A DNA stretch of 64,000 nucleotides from Arthrobacter luteolus NBRC 107841 (GCF_001552075.1 NZ_BCQM01000008.1:62001-126000); one strand, 5' to 3'. Shown: positions 32,836-41,989, numbered from the stretch's first letter. The notes: a model not told the origin generated them from the sequence alone. Numbers and translations: made by a program.

Positions 32836-34340
32836 TGATCCGGCGCAGGGCCGCTGCGGCCAAGGGATCCCGGCCGGGCCGGCCGGAGGATGAGGTGCTT
32901 CCGCTCGGCAGCATGTTTGCCTACGGATTCCAGCACGTCCTGACCATGTACGGCGGCATCATCGCCCCGCCGCTGATCATCGGCACCGCCGCCGGCATGG
33001 ACTCGGCGGACATTGGCCTGCTGATCGCTGCGTGCCTCTTCGTCGGCGGTGCGGCCACCCTGCTGCAGACCATTGGCGTGCCCTTCTTCGGCTCCCAGCT
33101 TCCGCTTGTCCAGGGTGTCTCCTTCGCCGGTGTCGCCACCATGACCGCGATCCTCAGCGGCGGCGGCGGCATCCAGGCTGTGTTCGGAGCCGTGATCGCA
33201 GCGTCGGTGATCGGCCTGCTCATCACACCGATCTTCGCCAAGGTGATCCGCTTCTTCCCGCCGGTGGTCAACGGCGTCGTTATCACCACCATCGGGCTGA
33301 CGCTGATGCCCGTGGCCGCGAACTGGGCCATGGGCGGCAACTCCAAGGCCGACGGCTACGGCAGCGTCTCCAACATTGGGCTGGCGGCACTCACCCTGGC
33401 GGTGGTCCTGCTGCTCAGCAAGGTGGGAGTCAGCGCCATTTCCCGGCTGTCCATCCTCCTGGCGATCGTGATCGGCACAATCTTCGCCGTGTTCGTCGGC
33501 AAGGCGGACTTCTCCAGCGTGGGAGAGGGCCCGGTCTTCGCCCTGCCCAGCCCGTTCGCCTTCGGGATGCCGACCTTTGAGATCGCCGCAATCATTTCCA
33601 TGTGCATCGTCATCCTGGTGACCCTGACGGAGACGACGGCGGACATCTTCGCCGTCGGGGAAATCGTGGATACCAAGGTTGATTCCAAGCGCATCGCCGA
33701 CGGGCTGCGGGCCGACATGCTCTCCAGCGCCCTCTCCCCGGTGTTCAACTCCTTCACTCAGAGCGCCTTCGCCCAGAACGTGGGACTGGTGGCCATCACC
33801 GGCGTGAAGAGCCGCTTCGTCGTCAGTGCCGGCGGCCTGATCCTGGTGATCCTGGGCCTGCTCCCGGTCCTGGGCCGCGTCGTTGCCGCCGTCCCCACCC
33901 CGGTGCTGGGCGGCGCTGGCATCGTGCTCTTCGGCACCGTGGCCGCCAGCGGCATCCGCACCCTGGCCAAGGTCGAATACAAGAACAACATGAACCTGAT
34001 CATCGTGGCCGCCTCCCTGGGCTTCGGCATGATTCCGATTGCCGCGCCGGCGTTCTACGACCAGTTCCCCTCCTGGTTCAGCACCATCTTCCACTCCGGC
34101 ATCAGCTCCGCCGCCGTGATGGCGATCCTGCTCAATATCCTGTTCAACCACATCAAGGCGGGGAATTCGGAAGACCCGAGCGTCTTCGCCGAGGCGCCGG
34201 TCCGGGCGATCCGGACCGACCAGCTCCGGATCCTGCGCGAAGGGGACCACATCAAGGATGGAAAGCTGATGGATGCGGAAGGCCAGGAGATCGCCGTCGT
34301 GCCTCCAGGCCAGCCACAGGGCAGTCCGGATATGAAGTAA
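32835..34340 (+). CDS. Uracil-xanthine (NCS2) permease
   Basis: A 501-residue NCS2 transporter with about 14 membrane segments. FAYGFQHVLTMYGGIIAPPLIIG at the N terminus, the QGVSFAGVATMTAI segment, VILVTLTETTADIFAVGEIV and NSFTQSAFAQNVGLVAITGV are typical of the urate/xanthine branch. ATG 32835 overlaps the uricase stop by one base, so urate or xanthine is the likely substrate. The C-terminal 60 residues are polar and cytoplasmic. Confidence 0.92.
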   Translation: MIRRRAAAAKGSRPGRPEDEVLPLGSMFAYGFQHVLTMYGGIIAPPLIIGTAAGMDSADIGLLIAACLFVGGAATLLQTIGVPFFGSQLPLVQGVSFAGVATMTAILSGGGGIQAVFGAVIAASVIGLLITPIFAKVIRFFPPVVNGVVITTIGLTLMPVAANWAMGGNSKADGYGSVSNIGLAALTLAVVLLLSKVGVSAISRLSILLAIVIGTIFAVFVGKADFSSVGEGPVFALPSPFAFGMPTFEIAAIISMCIVILVTLTETTADIFAVGEIVDTKVDSKRIADGLRADMLSSALSPVFNSFTQSAFAQNVGLVAITGVKSRFVVSAGGLILVILGLLPVLGRVVAAVPTPVLGGAGIVLFGTVAASGIRTLAKVEYKNNMNLIIVAASLGFGMIPIAAPAFYDQFPSWFSTIFHSGISSAAVMAILLNILFNHIKAGNSEDPSVFAEAPVRAIRTDQLRILREGDHIKDGKLMDAEGQEIAVVPPGQPQGSPDMK

Positions 34341-34404
34341 CCGCCGTCACATCAACAGACCCTGCGTTGGGATAACTCAGGGGCTGGAAAGTAGTCTCGT
34401 TCCT

Positions 34405-35250
34405 ATGGCTCCATTCCGAAACAGCCGCGCTGCCGCGCTGCCTGCGAAACTGTCCCGCTCCTGGCTCCTGGCATCTGCCGCGGACGAATCAAATTTCGGG
34501 CCTGCCCTGGCCTCCGAAGCGGACTCGGTCATCTTCGATATGGAAGACGCCGTCCCCTCCGATGGCAAGGCCGCAGCCCGTGAACGCGTGGTCGAGGCCC
34601 TGTCCACCGGAATGACGGCCTGGGTCCGCGTCAACGGGATCGAAACCGATTTCTGGGCAGACGATCTCGCGGCCCTGTCCAAGGCTCCGGGCCTGCGCGG
34701 AGTCATGCTGGCCATGACCGAAAAACCGGAGCAGGTCACGCATACGGCCATGCGGCTGCAGGCCGGCACCCCGGTCCTCGCCCTGGTCGAATCGGCGCTC
34801 GGCATCGAGAACGCGACGGCGATCGCCAGCGCTCCCGGTACGTTCCGACTGGCCTTCGGTGTAGGCGACTTCCGCCGCGACACCGGCGCTTCGGATGATC
34901 CGATGGCGCTGGCCTACGCCCGCTCCAAGCTTGTGGTGGCATCCCGCGTGGGTCAGCTGCCGGGCCCGATCGACGGTCCGACGGTGGGAACCCTGGGCGA
35001 GAAACTGTTGGAGGCCTGCAAGGTCACCGCTTCGATGGGCATGACCGGCAAGCTGTGCCTCATGCCCGAAGCCGCGGACACCATCAACCAGGGCCTGTCC
35101 CCGAGCGAGTCGGAAATCGTGTGGGCGCACGAACTGCTGGAGGCACACGCCGCCGGTGCCGTGGTCGGTGACGGTTCCTACCTTCCCCGCCTGGCCCGCG
35201 CACAGAAGATCTCTTCGCTGGCGGATTCCTACGGTCTCTGGAACGCGTAG
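34405..35250 (+). CDS. HpcH/HpaI-type CoA ester lyase (CitE-like)
   Basis: A 281-residue TIM-barrel lyase of the citrate lyase beta family. RSWLLASAADESNFGPALASEADSVIFDMEDAVP carries the magnesium-binding aspartate/glutamate region, VRVNGIET the CoA-binding arginine, LALVESALGIENA the second metal glutamate, and FGVGDFRRD the usual fold-defining segment. Malyl-CoA or citramalyl-CoA type substrates are likely; no citrate lyase alpha/gamma subunits are near. It lies 64 bases after the permease and may be cotranscribed, which would tie it to glyoxylate from purine breakdown. That link is inference. Confidence 0.85.
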   Translation: MAPFRNSRAAALPAKLSRSWLLASAADESNFGPALASEADSVIFDMEDAVPSDGKAAARERVVEALSTGMTAWVRVNGIETDFWADDLAALSKAPGLRGVMLAMTEKPEQVTHTAMRLQAGTPVLALVESALGIENATAIASAPGTFRLAFGVGDFRRDTGASDDPMALAYARSKLVVASRVGQLPGPIDGPTVGTLGEKLLEACKVTASMGMTGKLCLMPEAADTINQGLSPSESEIVWAHELLEAHAAGAVVGDGSYLPRLARAQKISSLADSYGLWNA

Positions 35251-35274
35251 CGGTTCCCCGCCTCAACTGCCGAA

Positions 35275-35312
35275 AGCCGCAGCCTGCTCCTCCTCAGGGG
35301 CGGGCTGCGGCT
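35275..35312. terminator. Hairpin between convergent genes
   Basis: AGCCGCAGCC (35275-35284) pairs with GGCTGCGGCT (35303-35312). It separates the CitE-like gene from the convergent dienelactone hydrolase gene and probably serves both. The T run is poor. Confidence 0.6.
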
Positions 35313-35313
35313 G

Positions 35314-35949
35314 TTAGCCGTCCATCCCGTCGTTGATGCCGGCCAGCAGCTCCAGGACGCTGAACGTCAGGGCATGGGCATAGTCCTCGTCATAGTCCGG
35401 TGAACTGATGTCCACGAAGAAATGGGAACTGCCCGGATAGAGGATGAGCTTGACGGACGCGTCGTTGAGTGTGTCAGCGGCGGCCCAGTCTGCGTCCCCG
35501 GCTATCGAGTCGACGAGGTTGCGGGCGGCGTCCAGATCCCCTTCCTCTACAAAAACCGGGTCATCGGCCATGGCATGGATCTGCAGGGGAACGCCGGCCG
35601 GCCAGGTGTAGGCGTAGGCGCCAGGCGGAACGCAGGAGCTCACCAGGACGGCGCCCCGCGCTCCCGGCCGGGTTTGCGCCAGCCGCTGGGCCGGGAGAAC
35701 GCCCAGTGAAAAACCGATGTAGACCAGGTCCTCCGGCAGCTGCTCGGCGATCCGCACGCCCAGGGCCTCGATTGTCTCCAGCCCGATCTCCCCGGCATAC
35801 TCCAGTCCGGCCTCCAAGGTACCGAAGACCTGCCCGTCATAGAGGTCGGGCGCGGTGACGGTGTGGCCGGCGTCCCGGAGCAGATCAGCGAAGGCATCCG
35901 TTCCCGGGGTCAAGCCCAGTTCGGAGTGGAACAGCAGGACGTCGGCCAC
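35314..35949 (-). CDS. Dienelactone hydrolase family protein
   Basis: A 211-residue alpha/beta hydrolase. The nucleophile elbow is GFSLG, so serine replaces the cysteine of true dienelactone hydrolases; the histidine is in GSSHFF and the acid in the segment VFVEEGDLDAA. N-terminal VLLFHSELGLTPGTDAFADLLRDAGHTV is typical. It follows rraA by 9 bases on the same strand, so they form an operon. Substrate unknown. Confidence 0.88.
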   Translation of the reverse strand: MADVLLFHSELGLTPGTDAFADLLRDAGHTVTAPDLYDGQVFGTLEAGLEYAGEIGLETIEALGVRIAEQLPEDLVYIGFSLGVLPAQRLAQTRPGARGAVLVSSCVPPGAYAYTWPAGVPLQIHAMADDPVFVEEGDLDAARNLVDSIAGDADWAAADTLNDASVKLILYPGSSHFFVDISSPDYDEDYAHALTFSVLELLAGINDGMDG

Positions 35950-35958
35950 GCTGTGCTC

Positions 35959-36426
35959 CTACCATTCGACCAGGATGCCGTCTTCATCGGCCCAGAGCCT
36001 GGCGCCGGGGCGGAACGTCACGCCGCCGAACTCCACCGGCACGTCCACTTCGCCCGCCGATTCCTTGGCACTCTTGCGCGGATTGGAGCCCAGCGCCTTG
36101 ACGCCCAGGGGCAGCTTGGCGACGGCGGCACGGTCGCGGATGGGGCCGTTGATCACGACGCCGGCCCAGCCGTTGGCCACGGCGGCTTCGGCGATCATGT
36201 CCCCCATCAGGGCCGTGTTGAGTGAGCCGGCACCATCCACCACCAAGACCGCACCATTGCCGGGGGAGTTGAGGACGGACTTCACCAGCCCGTTGTCCTC
36301 CAGGCAGCGGACGGTGCGCACCGTCCCGGTGAAGCGGGTCTGTCCGCCCAGATCCTGGAACTGCAGGGAGACCGATGCCAGCGCCTCGCCCTGTTCGTCA
36401 TAAAGGTCAGCTGTGCTCATTTCCAT
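35959..36426 (-). CDS. rraA: RraA family protein (HMG aldolase-like)
   Basis: A 155-residue RraA-fold protein. The family signature is GNGAVLVVDGAGSLNTALMGDMIAEAAVANGWAG with ING-PIRDRAAV following; the arginine and aspartate of PIRDR match the residues used by 4-hydroxy-4-methyl-2-oxoglutarate aldolases. Members either regulate RNase E or cleave oxaloacetate/HMG, and the sequence alone does not decide. ATG codons at 36426 and 36420 are both possible; neither has a clear ribosome site. First gene of the rraA-DLH pair. Confidence 0.9.
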   Translation of the reverse strand: MEMSTADLYDEQGEALASVSLQFQDLGGQTRFTGTVRTVRCLEDNGLVKSVLNSPGNGAVLVVDGAGSLNTALMGDMIAEAAVANGWAGVVINGPIRDRAAVAKLPLGVKALGSNPRKSAKESAGEVDVPVEFGGVTFRPGARLWADEDGILVEW

Positions 36427-36515
36427 GGCACAACTGTGTCACACCGCACCCTGCCAGCCCGGGCAGGCACGGCCAGGCAGAGCCAGGCCAGGAAGTTCCG
36501 GGCATCCCGGGCAGC

Positions 36516-37100
36516 TCAGATACGGCAGGCGGGGGCCTGGGCCTTGAGGACGTCGACGATCTCCAGCAGTTCCTCCACCGGCCCCGAGGTCGGCGAGTTC
36601 TTCTCCTGGGGCCAGCCGCCGGGAAGGCCTTCGTTGTAGTACAGGCCGTCACCCAGGAGCATGATGGCCCGCGCGATCGGCCGGTCCCCGACTTCGTCCA
36701 GCACCAGGTCAAACCAGTCACGGTGGATCTGCTGCAGCAGTTCCGAGGCCGCGGCATCGGATCCCTGGGCCAGCCGTACGGCTGCGATCAGTGCCCGGTC
36801 CAGGGGGCTGCCGACATAAAGCGAGGTGCGGACCAGGTACCGGGCCGGACCTTCGGGATCGGTGCGCATCTGCTCCAGGTCCGCGGCGGCCAGTTCCTTC
36901 AGCCGTTCAATCACCCCGGCGGCGAGGGCTTCCTTGTTCTTGAAGTGGTAGAGCAGCCCGCCTTTGGAGACTCCGGCCAGCGCCGTCACGGCGTCGAGCG
37001 TGGCCCCGCGCGGACCTTCATTAATCAGCAGTTCCTCGTACGCGGACAGGACGCGGTCCCGGGCGGATGTCTGTGCAGGCATGGCTTTACGGTACGCCAT
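36516..37100 (-). CDS. TetR/AcrR family repressor
   Basis: A 194-residue regulator. HTH residues about 33-55: ATLDAVTALAGVSKGGLLYHFKNKEAL, a form common among regulators of divergent MFS pumps. C-terminal segment is of the TetR_C33-like kind. ATG 37100 has AGGA five bases upstream. A near-perfect 22-base palindrome lies 7 bases before the start and faces the divergent MFS gene, so it almost certainly controls itself and the pump. Confidence 0.92.
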   Translation of the reverse strand: MAYRKAMPAQTSARDRVLSAYEELLINEGPRGATLDAVTALAGVSKGGLLYHFKNKEALAAGVIERLKELAAADLEQMRTDPEGPARYLVRTSLYVGSPLDRALIAAVRLAQGSDAAASELLQQIHRDWFDLVLDEVGDRPIARAIMLLGDGLYYNEGLPGGWPQEKNSPTSGPVEELLEIVDVLKAQAPACRI

Positions 37101-37106
37101 GCCATC

Positions 37107-37128
37107 CTGTACAGTCTAGACGGTACAG
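37107..37128. promoter_or_regulatory. TetR operator between tetR and MFS gene
   Basis: A 22-base dyad: outer arms CTGTAC/GTACAG and a central perfect GTCTAGAC, with a single mismatched pair between them. It abuts the tetR ribosome site and lies about 95 bases before the MFS start. Confidence 0.75.
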
Positions 37129-37221
37129 TAACGTTCAGCCGGTTTCGGTGACGTGCTGCCGCGTCTTTTTAACCCACAAGTTTTCGGCAGGCGAAGCCCT
37201 GCCAGCTTCCAAGGAGGAATT

Positions 37222-38826
37222 GTGCCTGCGGTACAGGAACGGCCCGTGCTTGCGCGGGCTGGACAACGTGAATGGCTGGGACTGGCGGTCCTGATGCTCG
37301 CCGTCCTGCTGGTGGCGGTGGATAACACCGTGCTGAGCTTTGCCGTGCCTTCACTGTCCCGGGCACTGGCTCCCTCCGGTACGGAGCTGCTGTGGATCAT
37401 CGACATCTACGCGCTGATCCTGGCCGGCCTCCTGGTGCCCATGGGCAGCCTCGGGGACAGGTTCGGCCGGCGGAAACTGCTGATGATCGGCACCGCCGGT
37501 TTCGGCCTGGTCTCCGTGGCGGCGGCCTTCGCTCCGTCCGCTGAGGTCCTGATCGGTGCCCGGGCACTGCTCGGCTTCTTCGGTGCCATGCTGATGCCCG
37601 CCACGCTGTCCATCATCCGGAACATGTTCGTGATTCCCAGCCAGCGCCGGATCGCCATTGCCGTCTGGGCTGCCGGGTTCTCCGGCGGCGCAGCCCTGGG
37701 TCCGATTGTCGGCGGCACCCTGCTGGAACACTTCTGGTGGGGCTCGGTCTTCCTGCTGGCCGTCCCGGTGCTCATTCCGCTGCTGGTCTTCGGCCCGCGT
37801 CTGCTGCCGGAGTCCCGGGATCCGAAGCCGGGCAAGATCGACCCGCTCAGCATCGGACTGATCATGGCCACCATGTTCCCGCTGGTCTACGGCATCAAGA
37901 CCGTGTCCACCCACGGGATCGGCGTCGACTCCCTGACGCCAACGGCCGTGGCACTGGTCTTCGGTGCCGCCTTCGTCCGGCGCCAGCTGCGCCGGGACGA
38001 GCCGATGCTCGACGTCCGGCTGTTCCGCAATCCGGTGTTCAGCGGCTCCATCTCGGCCAACCTGCTCAGCGTCTTCGCGCAGGTGGGATTCATCTTCTTC
38101 TTCTCCCAGCACCTGCAGCTGGTCCTGGGGCAGACGCCGCGGGAAGCCGGCGTGATGATGCTGCCCGGGCTGATGCTCACCATCGTTGCCGGCCTGGCCG
38201 TGGTGAAGGTGGTGCGCCGGGTGCGCCCCGCCTACGCAGTGGCCGGCGGGCTGCTCTTCAGTGCCGTCGGATACACCGTGGTGCTGTTCACCGGACACCA
38301 GGAAAGCCCGCTGGGCCTGATCATCGCCTTTATGATTCTCGGCATCGGCGTCGGGTCGGCGGAGACCATTTCCAACGACCTCATCCTCTCCAGCGTCCCG
38401 TCCGAGAAGGCGGGAGCGGCGTCGGCCATCTCCGAAACCGCGTATGAAGTGGGTGCGGTCCTCGGCACCGCAGTGCTGGGCAGCATCCTGACGGCGGGCT
38501 ACCGCAACGGCGTTGTGCTCCCGGAAGGCCTGGACCCCGCCGCGGCCTCCGCGGCATCGGAAACCCTGGGCGGTGCCGTGGAAGCAGCAAACAGCCTGCC
38601 CGGCCCGCAGGCCGCGGAGCTGCTGGCCTCGGCCCAGGCCGCGTTCGACTCCGGTGTGGTGGCGACGTCGGCCATCGGCATCGCCCTGATGGTTGCCGCT
38701 GCTGCCGCCGCCCTGGTGGCACTGCGCCGCGTGGCACCTGACCGCGGTGAGCCGGCAGTCGAAGCTGGAGCTGAACAGTCCGCAGCTGAACAGCCTGCGC
38801 CGGCCGCCGCCGGACACAAGGCTTAA
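37222..38826 (+). CDS. MFS transporter, DHA2 (14-helix) drug efflux type
   Basis: A 534-residue transporter from GTG 37222, chosen for AAGGAGG just upstream. Motif A is GSLGDRFGRRKLLMIG; motif D1-like AVDNTVLSFAVPSL and the 14-helix length place it in the DHA2 group with QacA and SmvA. Residues 480-534 include a last helix and an Ala/Glu-rich cytoplasmic tail. Divergent from its TetR. Likely exports lipophilic cations or antiseptics, but the substrate is not shown by sequence. Confidence 0.92.
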   Translation: MPAVQERPVLARAGQREWLGLAVLMLAVLLVAVDNTVLSFAVPSLSRALAPSGTELLWIIDIYALILAGLLVPMGSLGDRFGRRKLLMIGTAGFGLVSVAAAFAPSAEVLIGARALLGFFGAMLMPATLSIIRNMFVIPSQRRIAIAVWAAGFSGGAALGPIVGGTLLEHFWWGSVFLLAVPVLIPLLVFGPRLLPESRDPKPGKIDPLSIGLIMATMFPLVYGIKTVSTHGIGVDSLTPTAVALVFGAAFVRRQLRRDEPMLDVRLFRNPVFSGSISANLLSVFAQVGFIFFFSQHLQLVLGQTPREAGVMMLPGLMLTIVAGLAVVKVVRRVRPAYAVAGGLLFSAVGYTVVLFTGHQESPLGLIIAFMILGIGVGSAETISNDLILSSVPSEKAGAASAISETAYEVGAVLGTAVLGSILTAGYRNGVVLPEGLDPAAASAASETLGGAVEAANSLPGPQAAELLASAQAAFDSGVVATSAIGIALMVAAAAAALVALRRVAPDRGEPAVEAGAEQSAAEQPAPAAAGHKA

Positions 38827-38921
38827 CTGCCGCGCAGGCGGGGCGCACTGCAGGCAAGTGCCCGTGCAGGCTAGTGCCCGCGCAGGCCTACGTGCGTACG
38901 GGCAGGCACCCCGGCGGGAGA

Positions 38922-39362
38922 CTAAGAGTCTGATTCGCCGGGGTGCACAATCAGCACCGGGCAGTGGGCATGAGCGGCCGCTGCGGAGCTGACCGAGCCG
39001 AGCAGCAGCCCTTTGAAGCCTCCCCGGCCGCGGCTGCCCACCACCAGCATTTCCGCACCCCTGCTGGCCTCAATAAGCACCTGAACCGGCTGTCCGGCGA
39101 CCACTGTTTTTGTCAGCCCTTCCGGAAGGTCCTTGCCAAAGGCGGCCTGAAGGGTTTCGTCCAGCGCCGTTTCCGCTTCGACCCGGGGAGTCCATTCCGT
39201 GGACGGAATGGGAACGGCCAGGGCAACCGGATAGGACCACACCGTCACTGCCTGGATGTGGCAGCCGAGCAGGCCGGCAAGCCGGTCGGCAGTCCTCAGC
39301 GCGACCAGGGAGAGCGAGGACCCGTCCACCCCAACCACAATGCGTTTGTGTTCCGCGTTCAT
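38922..39362 (-). CDS. Universal stress protein (UspA family)
   Basis: A 146-residue single Usp domain. RIVVGVDGSSLSLVALRTA at the N terminus and VVGSRGRGGFKGLLLGSVSSA at the C terminus form the ATP-binding motif (G-x2-G-x9-G-S/T). No membrane or second domain. It stands alone. Just past its 3' end (38860-38900) AGTGCCCGnGCAGGC occurs twice in tandem. Confidence 0.93.
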   Translation of the reverse strand: MNAEHKRIVVGVDGSSLSLVALRTADRLAGLLGCHIQAVTVWSYPVALAVPIPSTEWTPRVEAETALDETLQAAFGKDLPEGLTKTVVAGQPVQVLIEASRGAEMLVVGSRGRGGFKGLLLGSVSSAAAAHAHCPVLIVHPGESDS

Positions 39363-39532
39363 AGCTCTGCTTCCTGTCTGTCACCGGGCATGGGAAAACT
39401 CCCGCCCAGTCTGCCTTGTGGCCAGCCGGTGCACTAGGTCCGGCACGTGTTCTCCGGGCAGAACGGCGCAGAGGCAACCACAGTGGGCGTCATGGATTCT
39501 CCAGTCAAGGTGCCGGTCCGTAGGATCAGGAG

Positions 39533-40735
39533 GTGCCTCCCACACCCGCCCCGCAAGCCAGCAAAGCTCCCCTGGGCACCGGCCTGCTGCTGGTGCTGGC
39601 GTTCCTTGCCGCCACCGGTCCGTTCACCACGGACCTGTACCTGCCGTCCTTTCCCGAGATTGCCGGGGATTTGGGATCTTCCGCATCCGGTGTCCAGCTC
39701 ACGCTGACCGCCTTCCTGATCGGTATGGCCGCAGGGCAGCTGGCCTTCGGCCCGATTTCCGACCGCTACGGCAGGTTCCGGCCGCTGATGCTGGGCTCCG
39801 GCGCGTTCGTCCTCGCCTCGGTGGTGTGTGCGGCTGCGCCGAACCTGGAGGTCCTGATCGGAGCGCGGTTTGTGCAGGGATTATGTGCAGCTGCCGGGCC
39901 TGTGATCGCCCGGGCCGTGGCCTCGGACCTGACCTCCGGTGCCGCCGCCGCCCGGACCTTTAGCCTGCTGATGACCATTGGCGGAGTTGCGCCGGTGCTG
40001 GCCCCCGCACTCGGCGGTGTGCTCACCGGACTGTGGGGCTGGCGCGGAGTCCTGTGGACGCTGGCCGGGATCGCCGCCCTGATGTTCGCCTGTGCCGCCG
40101 CGGTGGTGCGGGAAACCCTGCCCGCGGAGAAGCGCACGCCGGGGCCGGCCTTTAAGGGGCTGGGACTCGTGGTCCGCCGCCGTCGCTTCCTGGGTTATGT
40201 GCTGCTCTTCGCCAGCTCCTTCGGGGTGCTGATGGGCTACATTTCGGCGTCGCCCTTTATCTACCAAAGTCTCATGGGTCTTTCCCCGGAGACCTACGGC
40301 CTGATGTTTGGCCTTAACGCCGCCGGCATGGTGAGTGCAGGGTTTATTGCCGCCCGCCTCACCCGCCGCGTTCCCGCCCGATGGATGGTGGTCCGGGCGG
40401 TGGCGGTGCTGATTGGATTCTCCGCGGCCATGCTGGTGCTGGTCCTGGCGGGGGTACCGCCGCTGCTGCTGGCTGTTCCGCTGTTCTGCTCGGTCTGTTC
40501 GCTGGGATTCATCATGGGCAACACCACGGCGCTGGCCCTCGCCGAGGCGGCCGGCGCCACCGGCAGCGGTTCCGCCGTCCTTGGCGGAGCACAGTTCCTG
40601 ATGGGCGCCGCCGTCTCACCCCTGACCGGCCTGGGCGGCGAGTATTCGGCACTGCCGCTGGCCCTGGTGATGCTCGGATCCGCGCTGATTGCCGGTTCTG
40701 CCGTCGTCCTCACCCGCGAGCGGCGTCCCACGTAG
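39533..40735 (+). CDS. Bcr/CflA family multidrug MFS transporter
   Basis: A 400-residue, 12-helix transporter. TTDLYLPSFPEIAGDLGSS in helix 1 and its loop, GQLAFGPISDRYGRFRPLMLG (motif A) and RFVQGLCAAAGPVIARAVASD (motif B) are the Bcr/CflA signatures. GTG 39533 lies within a purine-rich TAGGATCAGGAG stretch. The 32-residue gene at 40748 follows 12 bases after its stop and may be cotranscribed. Exports drugs such as bicyclomycin or florfenicol in relatives. Confidence 0.9.
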   Translation: MPPTPAPQASKAPLGTGLLLVLAFLAATGPFTTDLYLPSFPEIAGDLGSSASGVQLTLTAFLIGMAAGQLAFGPISDRYGRFRPLMLGSGAFVLASVVCAAAPNLEVLIGARFVQGLCAAAGPVIARAVASDLTSGAAAARTFSLLMTIGGVAPVLAPALGGVLTGLWGWRGVLWTLAGIAALMFACAAAVVRETLPAEKRTPGPAFKGLGLVVRRRRFLGYVLLFASSFGVLMGYISASPFIYQSLMGLSPETYGLMFGLNAAGMVSAGFIAARLTRRVPARWMVVRAVAVLIGFSAAMLVLVLAGVPPLLLAVPLFCSVCSLGFIMGNTTALALAEAAGATGSGSAVLGGAQFLMGAAVSPLTGLGGEYSALPLALVMLGSALIAGSAVVLTRERRPT

Positions 40736-40747
40736 ACTGAGAAGACC

Positions 40748-40846
40748 ATGCGACACATGAACAAGTACCGCACGCCCATTGTCTGGCTCCTCATCATCGG
40801 CCTGGTGGGAAGCATCAGCGTCGGCTTCCTGGGCCTCTTCTTTTAG
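40748..40846 (+). CDS. Small single-helix membrane protein
   Basis: A 32-residue frame: ATG 40748, TAG 40844-40846. After MRHMNKYRTP comes a hydrophobic stretch of about 20 residues (IVWLLIIGLVGSISVGFLGL). Lys/Arg before the helix favours an N-in orientation. No strong ribosome site, but it follows the Bcr-type pump closely and could be an accessory peptide, as small membrane proteins are for some pumps. Unknown family. Confidence 0.5.
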   Translation: MRHMNKYRTPIVWLLIIGLVGSISVGFLGLFF

Positions 40847-40915
40847 CGGGCTTTCCCGCGGGCCTTCGAGCGGGTCCGCCCGGGTTGAACCCGGCCCCTC
40901 CGCCGCCCTAGGGTA

Positions 40916-40929
40916 GTAAGCATGCTTAC
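40916..40929. promoter_or_regulatory. Perfect palindrome before the SDR stress gene
   Basis: GTAAGCATGCTTAC, a perfect 14-base palindrome directly after CTAGGGTA, about 65 bases before the start at 40996. Related dyads lie at 15936 and 43121. Confidence 0.4.
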
Positions 40930-40995
40930 CTAAAGGGTTGGCGGGCCGCTGCGTGCGGCTCCACGTCCAAGAACTGTGGAAAGTTGGGATAGTCA

Positions 40996-41904
40996 ATGGC
41001 CAATAAGCAGACCGCGGACCAGTACACCTTCCAGAATCCGGTCACCCGGTATCCGTCCATCTCGCCGCCCAAGCAGGACCAGCCGGAACCGGGCCTGGAC
41101 GCAGATCTGGAGCCGCAGACCGACCGCGGCGAGGATTCCTACCGCGGCACCGGACGGCTTGAAGGCCGCAGGGCGTTGATCACCGGGGCTGACTCCGGGA
41201 TTGGTGCGGCGGTTGCCATCGCCTTCGCCCGGGAAGGGGCCGACGTCGCCCTCGCCTATCTGCCGGAGGAAGAGGAAGACGCCGCGCACGTTATGGAGGT
41301 CATCCGGAAGGCCGGGCGCACCGCCGTCGGGCTCCCCGGAGACGTCCGGGACGCGGCGTACTGCGCCCAGGTGGTCCAGGATGCGGTGGACGGGCTCGGC
41401 GGCCTCGACATTCTGGTAAACAACGCCGGCAAGCAGATCGCGGTGGAGGGCCTCGAAAACCTCAGCGATGAGCAGCTGGATGACACGTTCAAAACCAACA
41501 TCTACTCCTTCTTCCGCATCACCAAGGCGGCCCTGCCGCATCTGCCTGCGGGCTCCAGCATCATCAACTCGACGTCGATCCAGGCCTACAGCCCGTCTCC
41601 GCACCTGCTGGACTACGCGAGCACCAAGGCCGCAATCAACAACTTCACCAAGGGCCTCGCCCAGCAGCTGGCTCCCAAGGGCATCCGGGTAAATGCCGTC
41701 GCCCCGGGTCCGTTCTGGACGCCGCTGCAGGTTTCCGACGGCCAGCCTAAGGAGGCCCTGCCGGAGTTCGGCAAGGACACCCCGCTTGGCCGCGCCGGGC
41801 AGCCGACGGAGCTCGCCCCGGCCTACGTGTTCCTGGCCTCCTCGGAATCCAGTTATGTGGTGGGGGAGACCCTGAACGTCAACGGCGGTATGCCCAGCCC
41901 GTAA
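40996..41904 (+). CDS. SDR family oxidoreductase, YghA/general-stress type
   Basis: A 302-residue classical SDR with an N-terminal extension of about 55 residues (TADQYTFQNPVTRYPSISPP), the layout of YghA, YdaD and similar general stress proteins. Cofactor motif TGADSGIGAAVAIAFAREG, then NNAGKQ, catalytic serine in NSTSIQAY, YASTK, and C-terminal GRAGQPTELAPAYVFLASSESSYVVGETLNVNGG. Substrate unknown. A strong terminator follows at 41923. Confidence 0.92.
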   Translation: MANKQTADQYTFQNPVTRYPSISPPKQDQPEPGLDADLEPQTDRGEDSYRGTGRLEGRRALITGADSGIGAAVAIAFAREGADVALAYLPEEEEDAAHVMEVIRKAGRTAVGLPGDVRDAAYCAQVVQDAVDGLGGLDILVNNAGKQIAVEGLENLSDEQLDDTFKTNIYSFFRITKAALPHLPAGSSIINSTSIQAYSPSPHLLDYASTKAAINNFTKGLAQQLAPKGIRVNAVAPGPFWTPLQVSDGQPKEALPEFGKDTPLGRAGQPTELAPAYVFLASSESSYVVGETLNVNGGMPSP

Positions 41905-41922
41905 GTTTGTCTAACTACAGCG

Positions 41923-41958
41923 AAACGGGGCCGTCTCCAGGAGGAGGCGGCCCCGTTT
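41923..41958. terminator. Terminator between convergent SDR and YrzE-like genes
   Basis: AAACGGGGCCG pairs with CGGCCCCGTTT around a 14-base loop; T and A runs on the two sides make it bidirectional. Confidence 0.8.
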
Positions 41959-41989
41959 GGCGTTGGAAGCGGCTGGAAGCCGGCGCCGG

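Noticed and set aside
32751-34250. 499-codon minus-strand frame
   Set aside because: Antisense to the purine permease; same shadow composition.
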